Assembly: GCA_001275005.1 (NCBI GenBank)
Contig: JWZX01002317.1
Coordinates: 1 to 17,335 of the forward strand
Source: Chrysochromulina tobinii
Lineage: Eukaryota; Haptophyta; Prymnesiales; Chrysochromulinaceae
Reading direction: 5' to 3'
Length of the DNA: 17,335 nucleotides
Shown here in pieces: positions 7,685 to 14,788 of the stretch (position 1 is the stretch's first letter; each line of letters starts with the position of its first letter). The notes below the pieces were generated by a model. That model did no database searches. It saw only the letters and a list, made by a program, of their open reading frames with translations, and had not been told where the DNA came from. The translations under genes were made by a program, and so were the position numbers.

Positions 7685-9214
7685 ATGCTGCCCGAGTGGC
7701 TCGTGTCCCTGATTGCGGGCGCACTCGCATTCGCCACCGCGGACGTGCTGTGCGACATCGTCATCGCTGAAGACGACAGCGACGACGAGGACGATGAGCT
7801 CGTGAAGACCGTGCCGCTCTCCACCCCGTGCCGAAGCGGCTTCTCAGCGCCAGGTTATTCGTCGCTGGCGCAAGAGACGCCAGGCGATACATCAGGCGAT
7901 GAAGAGCAGCTACCATCCACGCCCTCCTCCAAGTACAACAAAGCGCCGCAGGCGCCTGCGTACCAGGGCCTCTCCGGAGCGCAGGATGCAGCCATCTCCG
8001 GCCTGGTCAACATTAGCGCGGGGTTGTTCGTCAACGCGGTGCACTGGCTGGTGCGTGACCGGAATACTCCTTCGCTCAGCTCGCACCTCAAGTGGCAGCC
8101 CGGCGTGGACCCGCAGTTCTGGTTTGCACTCTTCGGCGGCACGTGCGCCTTTTTGCATGACTACTGGCTGCTACGGGCGTTTGAGGGCGCGCCGTCCACC
8201 GTGCTGCTGCCGCTGATCCAGGTGGCGTCTGTCTCGGTCTTGTTCGGCTCGTCCTTCGTCGCGCTGTACCGCGGTGAGCAGTGGCTTACCATGACCCACG
8301 CCCTCGCCTACGCGCTCATGTTCTTCGGCGGCCTGCTGCCCGCCACGGGCGGTGACGTGTCACGGCTCCTCCGTCGCTCCTTTTGGGGGAAGAGCTACGT
8401 GACGCTCGCAGTGCTCTCGGAGCTCGCGTATGGGCTGCACGACCTGCTCGCCTCCGCGTGCTCGTACGATAACCACGGCGATGGAGGGCCCGACTGGTTC
8501 GTTTGGAGCCGCGTCGGGTACATTGCCACCTTCGTGGCGATGTACGTGTGCGTGCCCCGGCTAAAAGGCGAATTTGTGGCCATGTTCGACGGCCGAATAT
8601 CGCGGCTGATCTTCCTCGTCTCGGGCGCGTCGGAGCTGCTCGCGCTGCTCGGCTACTTCCTCATGAGCCGCGCCCTCTCGCGCTTCCACCAGCCGGCGCT
8701 CGTCCACGCAGCCGAGGCGTCGCTCTCACAGCTTCTTAACTTGCTGCTCGCCTTCCTGTTGCTGCGGGGATGTGCCATCGGACGCCAGTCGGCCGTCACC
8801 TCGATGCGCGCAAAGCTGCTCTCCTTTGTCCTCGTCACTGCCGGACTAATCGCGTGTACGCTTGATGACGAGTCTCATTCTGCCGGCGCCACCGGTGTCA
8901 CCTCCGCAGCATCCGGCGCCCTTGCGGCCGCGCAGCGCAACGTAACGTCCTCCGGCGGTGCCGACCTTGCGATGGCCGCGGTGCTTGCAGGATCGAACGC
9001 TCAGTTCTACAATAAGCGCCAGTCGGTCAGTCAGTGGCTCGCGCTGCCCGTCAAATATGGCGGAGGCGGCTACGGCGGCGGCGGCAGGCAGTGGCGCGGC
9101 GGCAAGCGGGCGAAGCGGCGCCACCGTAAGGCAGAGGACGAGTACTTTTTCAATCGCGAGGCGCATGAGGAAGGTGCTCGGCCTGCGCGCGCCAGAGGCC
9201 CTCGGCTTGATTAG
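7685..9214 (+). CDS. EamA-like drug/metabolite transporter family membrane protein
   Basis: The frame is 509 residues from the first in-frame ATG at 7685 (MLPEWLVSL). I count about ten hydrophobic helices: one at ~4-27, then after a long acidic Ser-rich loop (~28-95) one near 105-123, three around 145-235, one after SYVTLAVLSELAYG, one at VGYIATFVAMYV, one at LIFLVSGASELLALLGYF, one near LLNLLLAFLLL and a last one at LLSFVLVTAGLIA. Two groups of five helices and the segment APSTVLLPLIQVASVSVLF fit the drug/metabolite transporter superfamily. The tail has a Gly-rich patch (YGGGGYGGGG) followed by a basic KRAKRRHRK stretch, probably cytosolic. Substrate and membrane are unknown. The acidic loop between helices 1 and 2 is unusually long for the family. 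Confidence 0.75.
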   Translation: MLPEWLVSLIAGALAFATADVLCDIVIAEDDSDDEDDELVKTVPLSTPCRSGFSAPGYSSLAQETPGDTSGDEEQLPSTPSSKYNKAPQAPAYQGLSGAQDAAISGLVNISAGLFVNAVHWLVRDRNTPSLSSHLKWQPGVDPQFWFALFGGTCAFLHDYWLLRAFEGAPSTVLLPLIQVASVSVLFGSSFVALYRGEQWLTMTHALAYALMFFGGLLPATGGDVSRLLRRSFWGKSYVTLAVLSELAYGLHDLLASACSYDNHGDGGPDWFVWSRVGYIATFVAMYVCVPRLKGEFVAMFDGRISRLIFLVSGASELLALLGYFLMSRALSRFHQPALVHAAEASLSQLLNLLLAFLLLRGCAIGRQSAVTSMRAKLLSFVLVTAGLIACTLDDESHSAGATGVTSAASGALAAAQRNVTSSGGADLAMAAVLAGSNAQFYNKRQSVSQWLALPVKYGGGGYGGGGRQWRGGKRAKRRHRKAEDEYFFNREAHEEGARPARARGPRLD

Positions 9215-9689
9215 ACCGGGAACTACAGGAGATTCCTGAGTGAGGATCACGCTACAGTCGCCCCACTGTTTACGTACATCGGGGATCGGGGATCGGATCG
9301 GATTACCACGGGATCTATAACAAATGTCCGGTCGTGTCATCACGTACGCCCGGGGGACATTGCGTTGAGGGCTCTCAACTCCATCACCGATCACGTTCGA
9401 CGTTGTCTCGTTGTGGGTCTATTTACGGCAGCGCGATGTGCACAAACCGAGCATTTTTCTTCTGACTCAGAATCCTCGCTCTGGCCCCCGCAGGCTACAG
9501 AAGGACTGCAAACTGCGACCAAGAAGGGATTTTGGTTGCGAAATCTTCTTCACAGTCTATGGCCTTTCTTCCCGGGCTGCCCACAGCTCGTGTACATGTA
9601 TGCGAGCTCTGGTCTCGAGTCGCCTCAGCTGCTCGGCACTGCTCACCTTCACGCAACTGCGTACGCGCAGCAGCTTTAACTCCGCCACG
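9215..9689. other. Intergenic region, transporter to 209-residue protein
   Basis: This 475-bp region holds the transporter 3' UTR and the next gene's promoter. A short GGGGATCGGGGATCGGATCGG repeat-like patch occurs around 9280-9300. The reading frame of the next gene is open back to 9411 but has no ATG before 9690 and no protein-like features there. No RNA gene was seen. Confidence 0.55.
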
Positions 9690-10319
9690 ATGAGTTTCGA
9701 GGTCGACCCAGTTTACCCTGGGACTGCTGTCCAGCGAATGAAAACATGCCGCGACAGAGCTCGCTCATTGACTACGCAAGAGCTCAGTGACGAGTGGGAG
9801 TCCACGCGCAAGAGGCTGCTGTGGGCCGCGGGACTGAAGGATTTGACCAACGTGCCGCCGGGCCAAGGTTACACGGGCCACGCCTTCAATGACTACAATC
9901 ACTGCGACGCGACCACCATGCTGGGTGACGTGGCGCACAATCTCAATGATGGGCCGAACCGCGTCGCGGGCATTGCCGTCGGCAACCGGCTCGGGCCGGG
10001 AATCGAGCGCGCCTCGGACCCGGACTGCGGGCCAGGCGGCTCGTGGAGCACCTGCACCAACGGCTGCGCGCGCGACCCACCGCAGGACGTGGCGCACGTT
10101 CAGTTTCTGAGCCGGATCGCTTGGAAGCTCGTTTGGTGTCCTCCGTCCTTCGACACGTTCGTTCTCGTGGACGACGAGGGCGAGCTGCTCGCTCAAGGGG
10201 CGCCCCGTGGGTCGCTGCCCGCAATGCGCGAGCGCCAAGCCAACTTCCAGATCGTGACGGGCTCAAAATACGCACGCGCCGCTGAGCAGATCGGTGCCGA
10301 GGCCGCTCAGCGAAAGTGA
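9690..10319 (+). CDS. Uncharacterised 209-residue protein
   Basis: The first ATG in a long frame is at 9690, in a plausible context (GCCACGATGAG), and the frame ends in TGA at 10317-10319. I do not recognise the family. The middle is dense in residues typical of conserved sites: NVPPGQGYTGHAFNDYNHCD (residues 54-73), GPGGSWSTCTNGC (114-126) and DVAHVQFLSR (133-142), followed by FVLVDDEGELL (157-167). His, Asp and Cys residues in the first two blocks could bind metal or be catalytic. There is no signal peptide or membrane helix, so a soluble cytosolic protein is likely. The non-repetitive composition and motif density argue it is a real gene. Confidence 0.75.
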   Translation: MSFEVDPVYPGTAVQRMKTCRDRARSLTTQELSDEWESTRKRLLWAAGLKDLTNVPPGQGYTGHAFNDYNHCDATTMLGDVAHNLNDGPNRVAGIAVGNRLGPGIERASDPDCGPGGSWSTCTNGCARDPPQDVAHVQFLSRIAWKLVWCPPSFDTFVLVDDEGELLAQGAPRGSLPAMRERQANFQIVTGSKYARAAEQIGAEAAQRK

Positions 10320-10692
10320 GAAGAGACGAGAGCCCGACACGACTCTCTCGCAGACATGCACACGTATCAGCACTTGGTGTCACGCGCTGACCGGTAGCCG
10401 TCGAGAGCGTGTGCGCCACGTGCCCTCTGACACGTCGCGGTTTTTCAGAGACGTGCGAATCCCCGCGGGTGACGGGTCGTTGAGACAGAGTCGGTGTCCC
10501 GAAGCGCCGCGCGCTGTATCCGCATCATTCTGACACATGACTCAAGTGTGTGCCGCCGTCCGGGCACTTAGTAGTAAAAAGCGTAATCGCCCGCGCTATA
10601 TAAGTAAACAAACTCAAACGACTAGATGGGCTGTACCACTACTGTACCACACATGTTACCGGTCGCTGGTCCTGTCACTCTCACTACACTCC
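10320..10692. other. Convergent intergenic region before glucosidase II beta
   Basis: This 373-bp region lies between two 3' ends. It contains an AT-richer stretch around 10565-10640 with TATATAAG at 10597-10604 and short GTACCAC duplications at about 10634-10652. No gene is seen. Confidence 0.55.
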
Positions 10693-12306
10693 TCAGAGAC
10701 CGAGCAGCTCGCGCAGCACCGCGCTCGGCTCATAAGGCAGGCCAGCCGCCTCCGCTGCCGCCGCGAGCCGCTCGTGCTTCGCCCGCAGCTCCACATTGTC
10801 GCAGGCGGAGGGCGTAGCGAAGCGTGCCTCGTAGACGCACGTCGAGGGCTCATTGACGTGCTCGAGCTTGTCGTCCTCTCCGCAGACGAAGAGCACGCTC
10901 GCGCGGCGCGGCGTGCCATTGCACGGTTCGCCCTGTTCAAAGCGCATCCGCCTCGGCTCGGTCGCGCTCGACGCCGATGCCTCCACCGGCGCGACGCCTC
11001 CGGTCGCGGACACGGCCTGCTGCCCCTGCTGCGCCTGCTGCGGCGGCTCGAGTTTCGTCCAGCCAGCGTAACGGCCAAGTGAACGCCCGTCCTGCGTGAA
11101 GGTGCCGAACGGGCACAGGCTGTACTTGAATGAGCCGATGGACGCGCTGAAGCACTCGCTGTGCAGTGCGAACCACTGCTGCGACGCGCCAAATTCCTCT
11201 TCGAGAGCTGCGATTGGAGTGAGCTCGGCGATGATTTGGTTGGCGTTGACGATGGCTTCCTCACGACGCTTGAGCTCGGCGCGTGCGGCGTCCGCTTCGG
11301 CGTCTACAAAGGGCTCGAGCAGCGCGAGGGCCGCCGCCGCTGCCTGCTCGTCCAGCTGCCGACCGACGCCCTGCAGCAGAGCCCCGACCACCTTCGGCAG
11401 TAGAGGCATCTGGCCGGTCAGCGCCGAAAAGGTCTGGACGAGCTCGATGAGGTCGGAGGTGGGCAACTGAGCGATCGGGAGCAGGGCGAGCAGCTCCGCC
11501 TCGCGCCCGCACGCGCCGTGCGCGTACGTGCACACGGGAGCGTCCGCGTCCTCCTTCGCCTCCATGGCCACCATGAGCATGTCGGCCGAGTCCACGTCGA
11601 CCATCTCGGCTCCGATCGTTTGAATCGCCTTGAGAGCCTCGTGAAGCGCGTCGACGCCCTCGACAAGCTTGGCGAGCGCCAGGCGCGCGATCACCACGCC
11701 GAGCAGCTCTATGCTCAGCTCGCCTAACTGGAGAGCCGTCGCCACCTCGTTGGCCGCCAGCCGCGCCTGGCGCACCGTCCGCCGCTCAGCCTCCATCGCC
11801 TCTGCACGGGCCACGGCGTCGCGGAAGATTTCGACGGCCCGCGCGTTTGTCTCGAGGTTCGCGCGCGCCTCGGAGAGCCGCTTTGCGCGCTCCGTCCTGG
11901 CTGTCTTCCCACTTGCCTCTCGCTCCATGCGCTTGACGGCTGCGCGCTGGGCCACCTCGAGAGTCGCCTTGGCATCGTCGACGCACGTGTTTGAGCACGT
12001 GCCGGGGCGCGCGTACTCGTCAGCACCATCGCAGCAGTCGCAGATGCCGTCGTTGACCCGCGATGCGAAGACCACCTTGGGCGTATGCGGCTTGCACGGG
12101 CACACAAAGGGCTGATTATTGCACGCGCCCGTCGCCGCCTCGTCAGTTCCGTCCTTGCAGTCGCAAAAGTCGTCATTCACGCGTTCGTCGACGAGAAGAG
12201 TGCCGCCGTCGCACTCGAAGGCCCGTGCCGTTGCGACGCAGCAAGCGGCGATGAATAGTCGCTGGAGTCGCTGCGTGCGTGCGGCGAGGCCTTCGGCACT
12301 TCGCAT
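10693..12306 (-). CDS. PRKCSH: Glucosidase II beta subunit (PRKCSH/GTB1-like)
   Basis: The frame is 537 residues from the ATG at 12304-12306; no earlier ATG is in frame. This is the regulatory, non-catalytic partner of glucosidase II, which trims glucose from N-glycans in the endoplasmic reticulum. Order of parts: hydrophobic signal peptide to about residue 29, two Cys-rich LDLa-like Ca-binding modules (VNDDFCDCKDGTDE and VNDGICDCCDGADEY), a charged coiled coil, an Ala-rich middle and a C-terminal mannose-6-phosphate-receptor homology (MRH) domain at about 385-505. The MRH domain contains SLCPFGTFTQDG, GEPCNGTPRRASVLFVCG and STCVYEARFATPSAC. Length is close to the human protein. Two oddities: a Gln/Ala/Ser-rich insert within the MRH domain, and the C-terminus ELLGL, which lacks the usual HDEL-type retention signal. 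The usual Trp after the first Cys of the C-W-N-G-P motif is also absent. Confidence 0.94.
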   Translation of the reverse strand: MRSAEGLAARTQRLQRLFIAACCVATARAFECDGGTLLVDERVNDDFCDCKDGTDEAATGACNNQPFVCPCKPHTPKVVFASRVNDGICDCCDGADEYARPGTCSNTCVDDAKATLEVAQRAAVKRMEREASGKTARTERAKRLSEARANLETNARAVEIFRDAVARAEAMEAERRTVRQARLAANEVATALQLGELSIELLGVVIARLALAKLVEGVDALHEALKAIQTIGAEMVDVDSADMLMVAMEAKEDADAPVCTYAHGACGREAELLALLPIAQLPTSDLIELVQTFSALTGQMPLLPKVVGALLQGVGRQLDEQAAAAALALLEPFVDAEADAARAELKRREEAIVNANQIIAELTPIAALEEEFGASQQWFALHSECFSASIGSFKYSLCPFGTFTQDGRSLGRYAGWTKLEPPQQAQQGQQAVSATGGVAPVEASASSATEPRRMRFEQGEPCNGTPRRASVLFVCGEDDKLEHVNEPSTCVYEARFATPSACDNVELRAKHERLAAAAEAAGLPYEPSAVLRELLGL

Positions 12307-12375
12307 GCTTTCGTCACTGCGGGGATGACGTGGCACTGACGAGTCAAACACCTCTCTTAGACTCTTACCCCACTC

Positions 12376-12461
12376 GAGTGAGTAAGAGTGAGTGAGTGAG
12401 TGAGTGAGTGAGTCAGTCAGCCAGTCAGTCAGTCAGTCAGTCAGTCAGTCAGTCAGTCAGT
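12376..12461. repeat. (GAGT)n / (CAGT)n compound microsatellite
   Basis: An imperfect start at 12376 leads to seven perfect GAGT units (12386-12413), a short CAGT transition with one interruption, then ten perfect CAGT units (12422-12461). A single base change separates the two unit types, suggesting that one arose from the other within the array. Confidence 0.95.
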
Positions 12462-12575
12462 CCCAATACATTGTAATGCACTCACTCACGCACTTGTATC
12501 CCCACAGCACCTTGCACAGCACGCTGTAAATGTCGCTCGCAACTCTGTGAGCTGCGAGAATTTGTACATGTGAAA

Positions 12576-12665
12576 ATGGCTCCCAATCCCGGTGAAGGGC
12601 CTGATGAGTCCATGCGCTCGGCGAAGATGAATGACGAAACTCCGTTTCGTTCTTCCCTGTTTTGA
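12576..12665 (+). other. Upstream ORF in the chromodomain gene leader
   Basis: The frame ATG GCT CCC ... TGA encodes 29 residues starting MAPNPGEGPDES and ends 59 bp before the chromodomain ATG at 12725. The start context (AAAATGG) is favourable. If the transcript starts upstream of 12576, this uORF could reduce translation of the main frame. It could alternatively be part of an unrecognised 5' exon or be chance. Confidence 0.35.
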
Positions 12666-12724
12666 CGCGCACTCGGACGAACTCTGGACGCGAGCACCGT
12701 TCGTCGATCGCGGCGCTCTTCAAG

Positions 12725-13942
12725 ATGTCGGTTCTCGTCCACCCACCGCAGTGGCTTCGGCGACGTGATCGGATCAGTCGTGATCGCAAGTACCAGATCG
12801 AAATCGACCTGCTCGAGGACACCGTCGTTCCCATCATGTCCAAGCCGACGGCCATCACGAGCAACCACAGCAGCCCGACCAGCATTGCGTTCAACTTCGA
12901 TGGGCCGATGCCCGAGCTCATGATGCTACCGGGCTCGTGGCAAGTCGTGGGCAAAAAGGGCAAGGTGCTCAAGTCAACCGAGAACATGTACCAGGTTCCC
13001 ACCATACTCAACCTTCCGAAGAAAAAGAACCCCAAGAAGAACCACAAGAAGCAGGTTGATGACGAGGAGAACGTGATGACGTACCTCGACACTCTCGCGG
13101 CGCTGCCCTCTACATCCCGCTGCGTGCACGAGCTCGACTTGTCGATGTTGCAGCACGAGAAGCTCGCGATGCACGGCATCTCGCTCAAGAAGTGGGCGCG
13201 CCATCGGCGCGAGAAGCAGGCGACGCAGCACGTGCACGTCCCCGCGGACCCGCCCAAGAGGAAGGTGGCCGCACCCGAGCCCGAGGCCTATATTGTCGAC
13301 AAGGTCATCGACGTTAAGATGGAGGGCAAGGACAAGCTCTATCTCGTTCAATGGAAGGGCTTCTCGGCCTTGCACAACACGTGGGTGTCCATCTCGAGCC
13401 TTGAGGAGCGGCAGCAGATGGGGGGCCGTCGGCTGTCGAGAGATGGTGACAAGAGCACGCGCGACTCGCTCGTGTACGTGCTCCCCAACGAGCGCCTTTT
13501 GATCGACCGACTCCGGTGGGCCGCCGATCTATCGCCCGACGTGCCCTCGCGCGCGCCCGCGCCGCCCAAGATCAAGCGCGGCCCCAAGCACAATACAAAG
13601 TGGGAGAAGATGCGCCGGAAGGTACGCCAGGCCTCGCAATCATCGCGTGCCTATTGGCCAGCTTATGACGACGAGACCAACATGGAGCCGGAGGTGCAAG
13701 CTAAGGAGCCCTCCACGTCGGTCAAGAAGAGCACCCGCAAGAAGAAGGTGATCGAGGTGCCTCGCTCGTATGCCGATGTGGTCCGGAACGCGAGCTCGTC
13801 CTTCACAGCGTCCTTCGCAGCCGACTTACCCTCCGCGTCCCTTCAGACCCAGGCGGCGGGCAAGCATAAGGCGACCAAGGAGCCGGACGACAGCAACGAA
13901 TGGAAGTACAGCAAGGCTGCTGCCAGCTGCAGCATCGCGTAA
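12725..13942 (+). CDS. Chromodomain protein
   Basis: The first ATG in the frame is at 12725 (MSVLVHPPQW), giving 405 residues. A single chromodomain lies at about 187-232: AYIVDKVIDVKMEGKDK, YLVQWKGF and NTWVSISSL. The methyl-lysine cage positions appear as Y189, W210 and F213; W220 is the conserved core Trp. Chromodomains read methylated histone tails, mainly H3K9 or H3K27, or occur in transposon integrases. There is no integrase, reverse transcriptase or chromoshadow domain here. Lys-rich clusters (KKKNPKKNHKK and KKSTRKKKV) suggest nuclear location and DNA or RNA contact. The N-terminal ~100 residues and the tail are unrecognised. It is divergent from the glucosidase II beta gene with no functional link visible. 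Confidence 0.85.
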   Translation: MSVLVHPPQWLRRRDRISRDRKYQIEIDLLEDTVVPIMSKPTAITSNHSSPTSIAFNFDGPMPELMMLPGSWQVVGKKGKVLKSTENMYQVPTILNLPKKKNPKKNHKKQVDDEENVMTYLDTLAALPSTSRCVHELDLSMLQHEKLAMHGISLKKWARHRREKQATQHVHVPADPPKRKVAAPEPEAYIVDKVIDVKMEGKDKLYLVQWKGFSALHNTWVSISSLEERQQMGGRRLSRDGDKSTRDSLVYVLPNERLLIDRLRWAADLSPDVPSRAPAPPKIKRGPKHNTKWEKMRRKVRQASQSSRAYWPAYDDETNMEPEVQAKEPSTSVKKSTRKKKVIEVPRSYADVVRNASSSFTASFAADLPSASLQTQAAGKHKATKEPDDSNEWKYSKAAASCSIA

Positions 13943-14407
13943 AGCTGCAGCGGCGTGTAAAGCTGTATCAGGGTCAGCAGGGCGCGAGGCGAGGCGGGGC
14001 GCAACAAGGCGCGTTTGGCTGAAGAGATGGAGGGTGGGGAAGCAGATATGGAGAGATCGATGCGGAGATCAAGGTGGAAGTAGAGTCGTTAGGGTTTGGC
14101 ACCCGCCCGGGGTGGCTCCGGTGCGGTGTGTGTGGAGCTGTGGGCTCGCGGTGTGGCTATGGCGTTGGGCGGTCGGTTTCCGCTCCTAACTAATTCGTAA
14201 TAGGCGGGCGGGCGAAGAGTGGGTCGATGACGATATGTTGAAGCTCCACAGGGCGACGATTCACGATTGCGCTGCCAACAATTATTGCGCTCAATTTGGC
14301 CACCAATGCTACTAGCGGCGGTGACATGACGACACCATGCGCCCCCCGAGAACATGCCTCGCGTCGGGTCACATGGGGAATGGACAAGACCGCTAAGAGC
14401 GGCTCGC

Positions 14408-14432
14408 GGGGGGTGTACGCGGGGGGGCGGGG
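14408..14432 (+). other. Possible G-quadruplex tract
   Basis: G-runs of 6, 7 and 4 are separated by TGTACGC and C. Splitting the seven-G run gives four GGG tracts with loops of 7, 1 and 1 bases, which fits the usual quadruplex pattern on the + strand. It lies about 360 bp upstream of the topoisomerase start. Confidence 0.45.
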
Positions 14433-14728
14433 AATGAGAGAATGACGTTCGACGCGGCGCCGCCGGCAGTGGCGACACGGGACATTTACGTACAACATAT
14501 TAAGAGGTAGTAGGAAAGGGAATACGGAACCACGGCCAGGCATGGCGCCGGGCGATGGAAGTCTCTGACCATGTTACCATGTTACTGTGTCACTGCCAGA
14601 TCCCATATCGCCAGACCTACCATAATACCATATCCGGCCTCGGGCACTGGAGCCACGGGTGTTTGCTTTTAGGACATGCTGTGAGGGGTACATGTAATGG
14701 GGGGTTCCAGCCCCTTGGGGGGGGTGAA

Positions 14729-14758
14729 TTGACTTGATGACTTGATTGAAGTTTGACT
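14729..14758. repeat. GACTTGAT imperfect repeat just upstream of the topoisomerase gene
   Basis: TTGACTTGATGACTTGATT followed by GTTTGACT resembles the GACTT repeat upstream of the AlkB-like gene. It ends about 31 bp before the ATG at 14789, so it lies in the 5' UTR or core promoter. Confidence 0.6.
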
Positions 14759-14788
14759 CGCGTGGTGAGCTTGTGCTCAAGGCGAGCG

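Larger units (their letters stand above)
12307..12724. promoter_or_regulatory. Divergent intergenic region, glucosidase II beta / chromodomain gene
   Basis: This 418-bp region separates divergent starts and holds both promoters. It contains the microsatellite listed next, a reverse-complementary CTCACTCAC at about 12481-12489 that could pair with the GAGT tract, and a 29-codon upstream ORF (12576-12665). No TATA box is obvious. Confidence 0.5.
13943..14788. other. 846-bp intergenic region with G-rich tracts
   Basis: Downstream of the chromodomain gene the sequence contains a purine-rich stretch (~14020-14085). Three G-runs of 6, 7 and 4 at 14408-14432 could fold into a G-quadruplex. A second G/C-run cluster lies at 14699-14725, where GGGG-TTCCAG-CCCC can form a hairpin. 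I saw no protein-coding frame with recognisable content and no tRNA. It should hold the chromodomain 3' UTR and the topoisomerase promoter. Confidence 0.5.

Noticed and set aside
10537-11082. TATATAAG at 10597 as promoter of a + strand gene
   Set aside because: The only + strand frame downstream is the antisense of the glucosidase II beta MRH region, so the TATA match is probably chance.
12457-13257. 266-codon open frame on the minus strand
   Set aside because: It lies opposite the chromodomain gene, crosses the microsatellite and has no domain-like content; the + strand frame carries a clear chromodomain.
13943-14788. Hidden tRNA or small gene in the longest gap
   Set aside because: No cloverleaf with a T-loop GGTTCGAATCC-like box or convincing coding pattern was found by eye on either strand.
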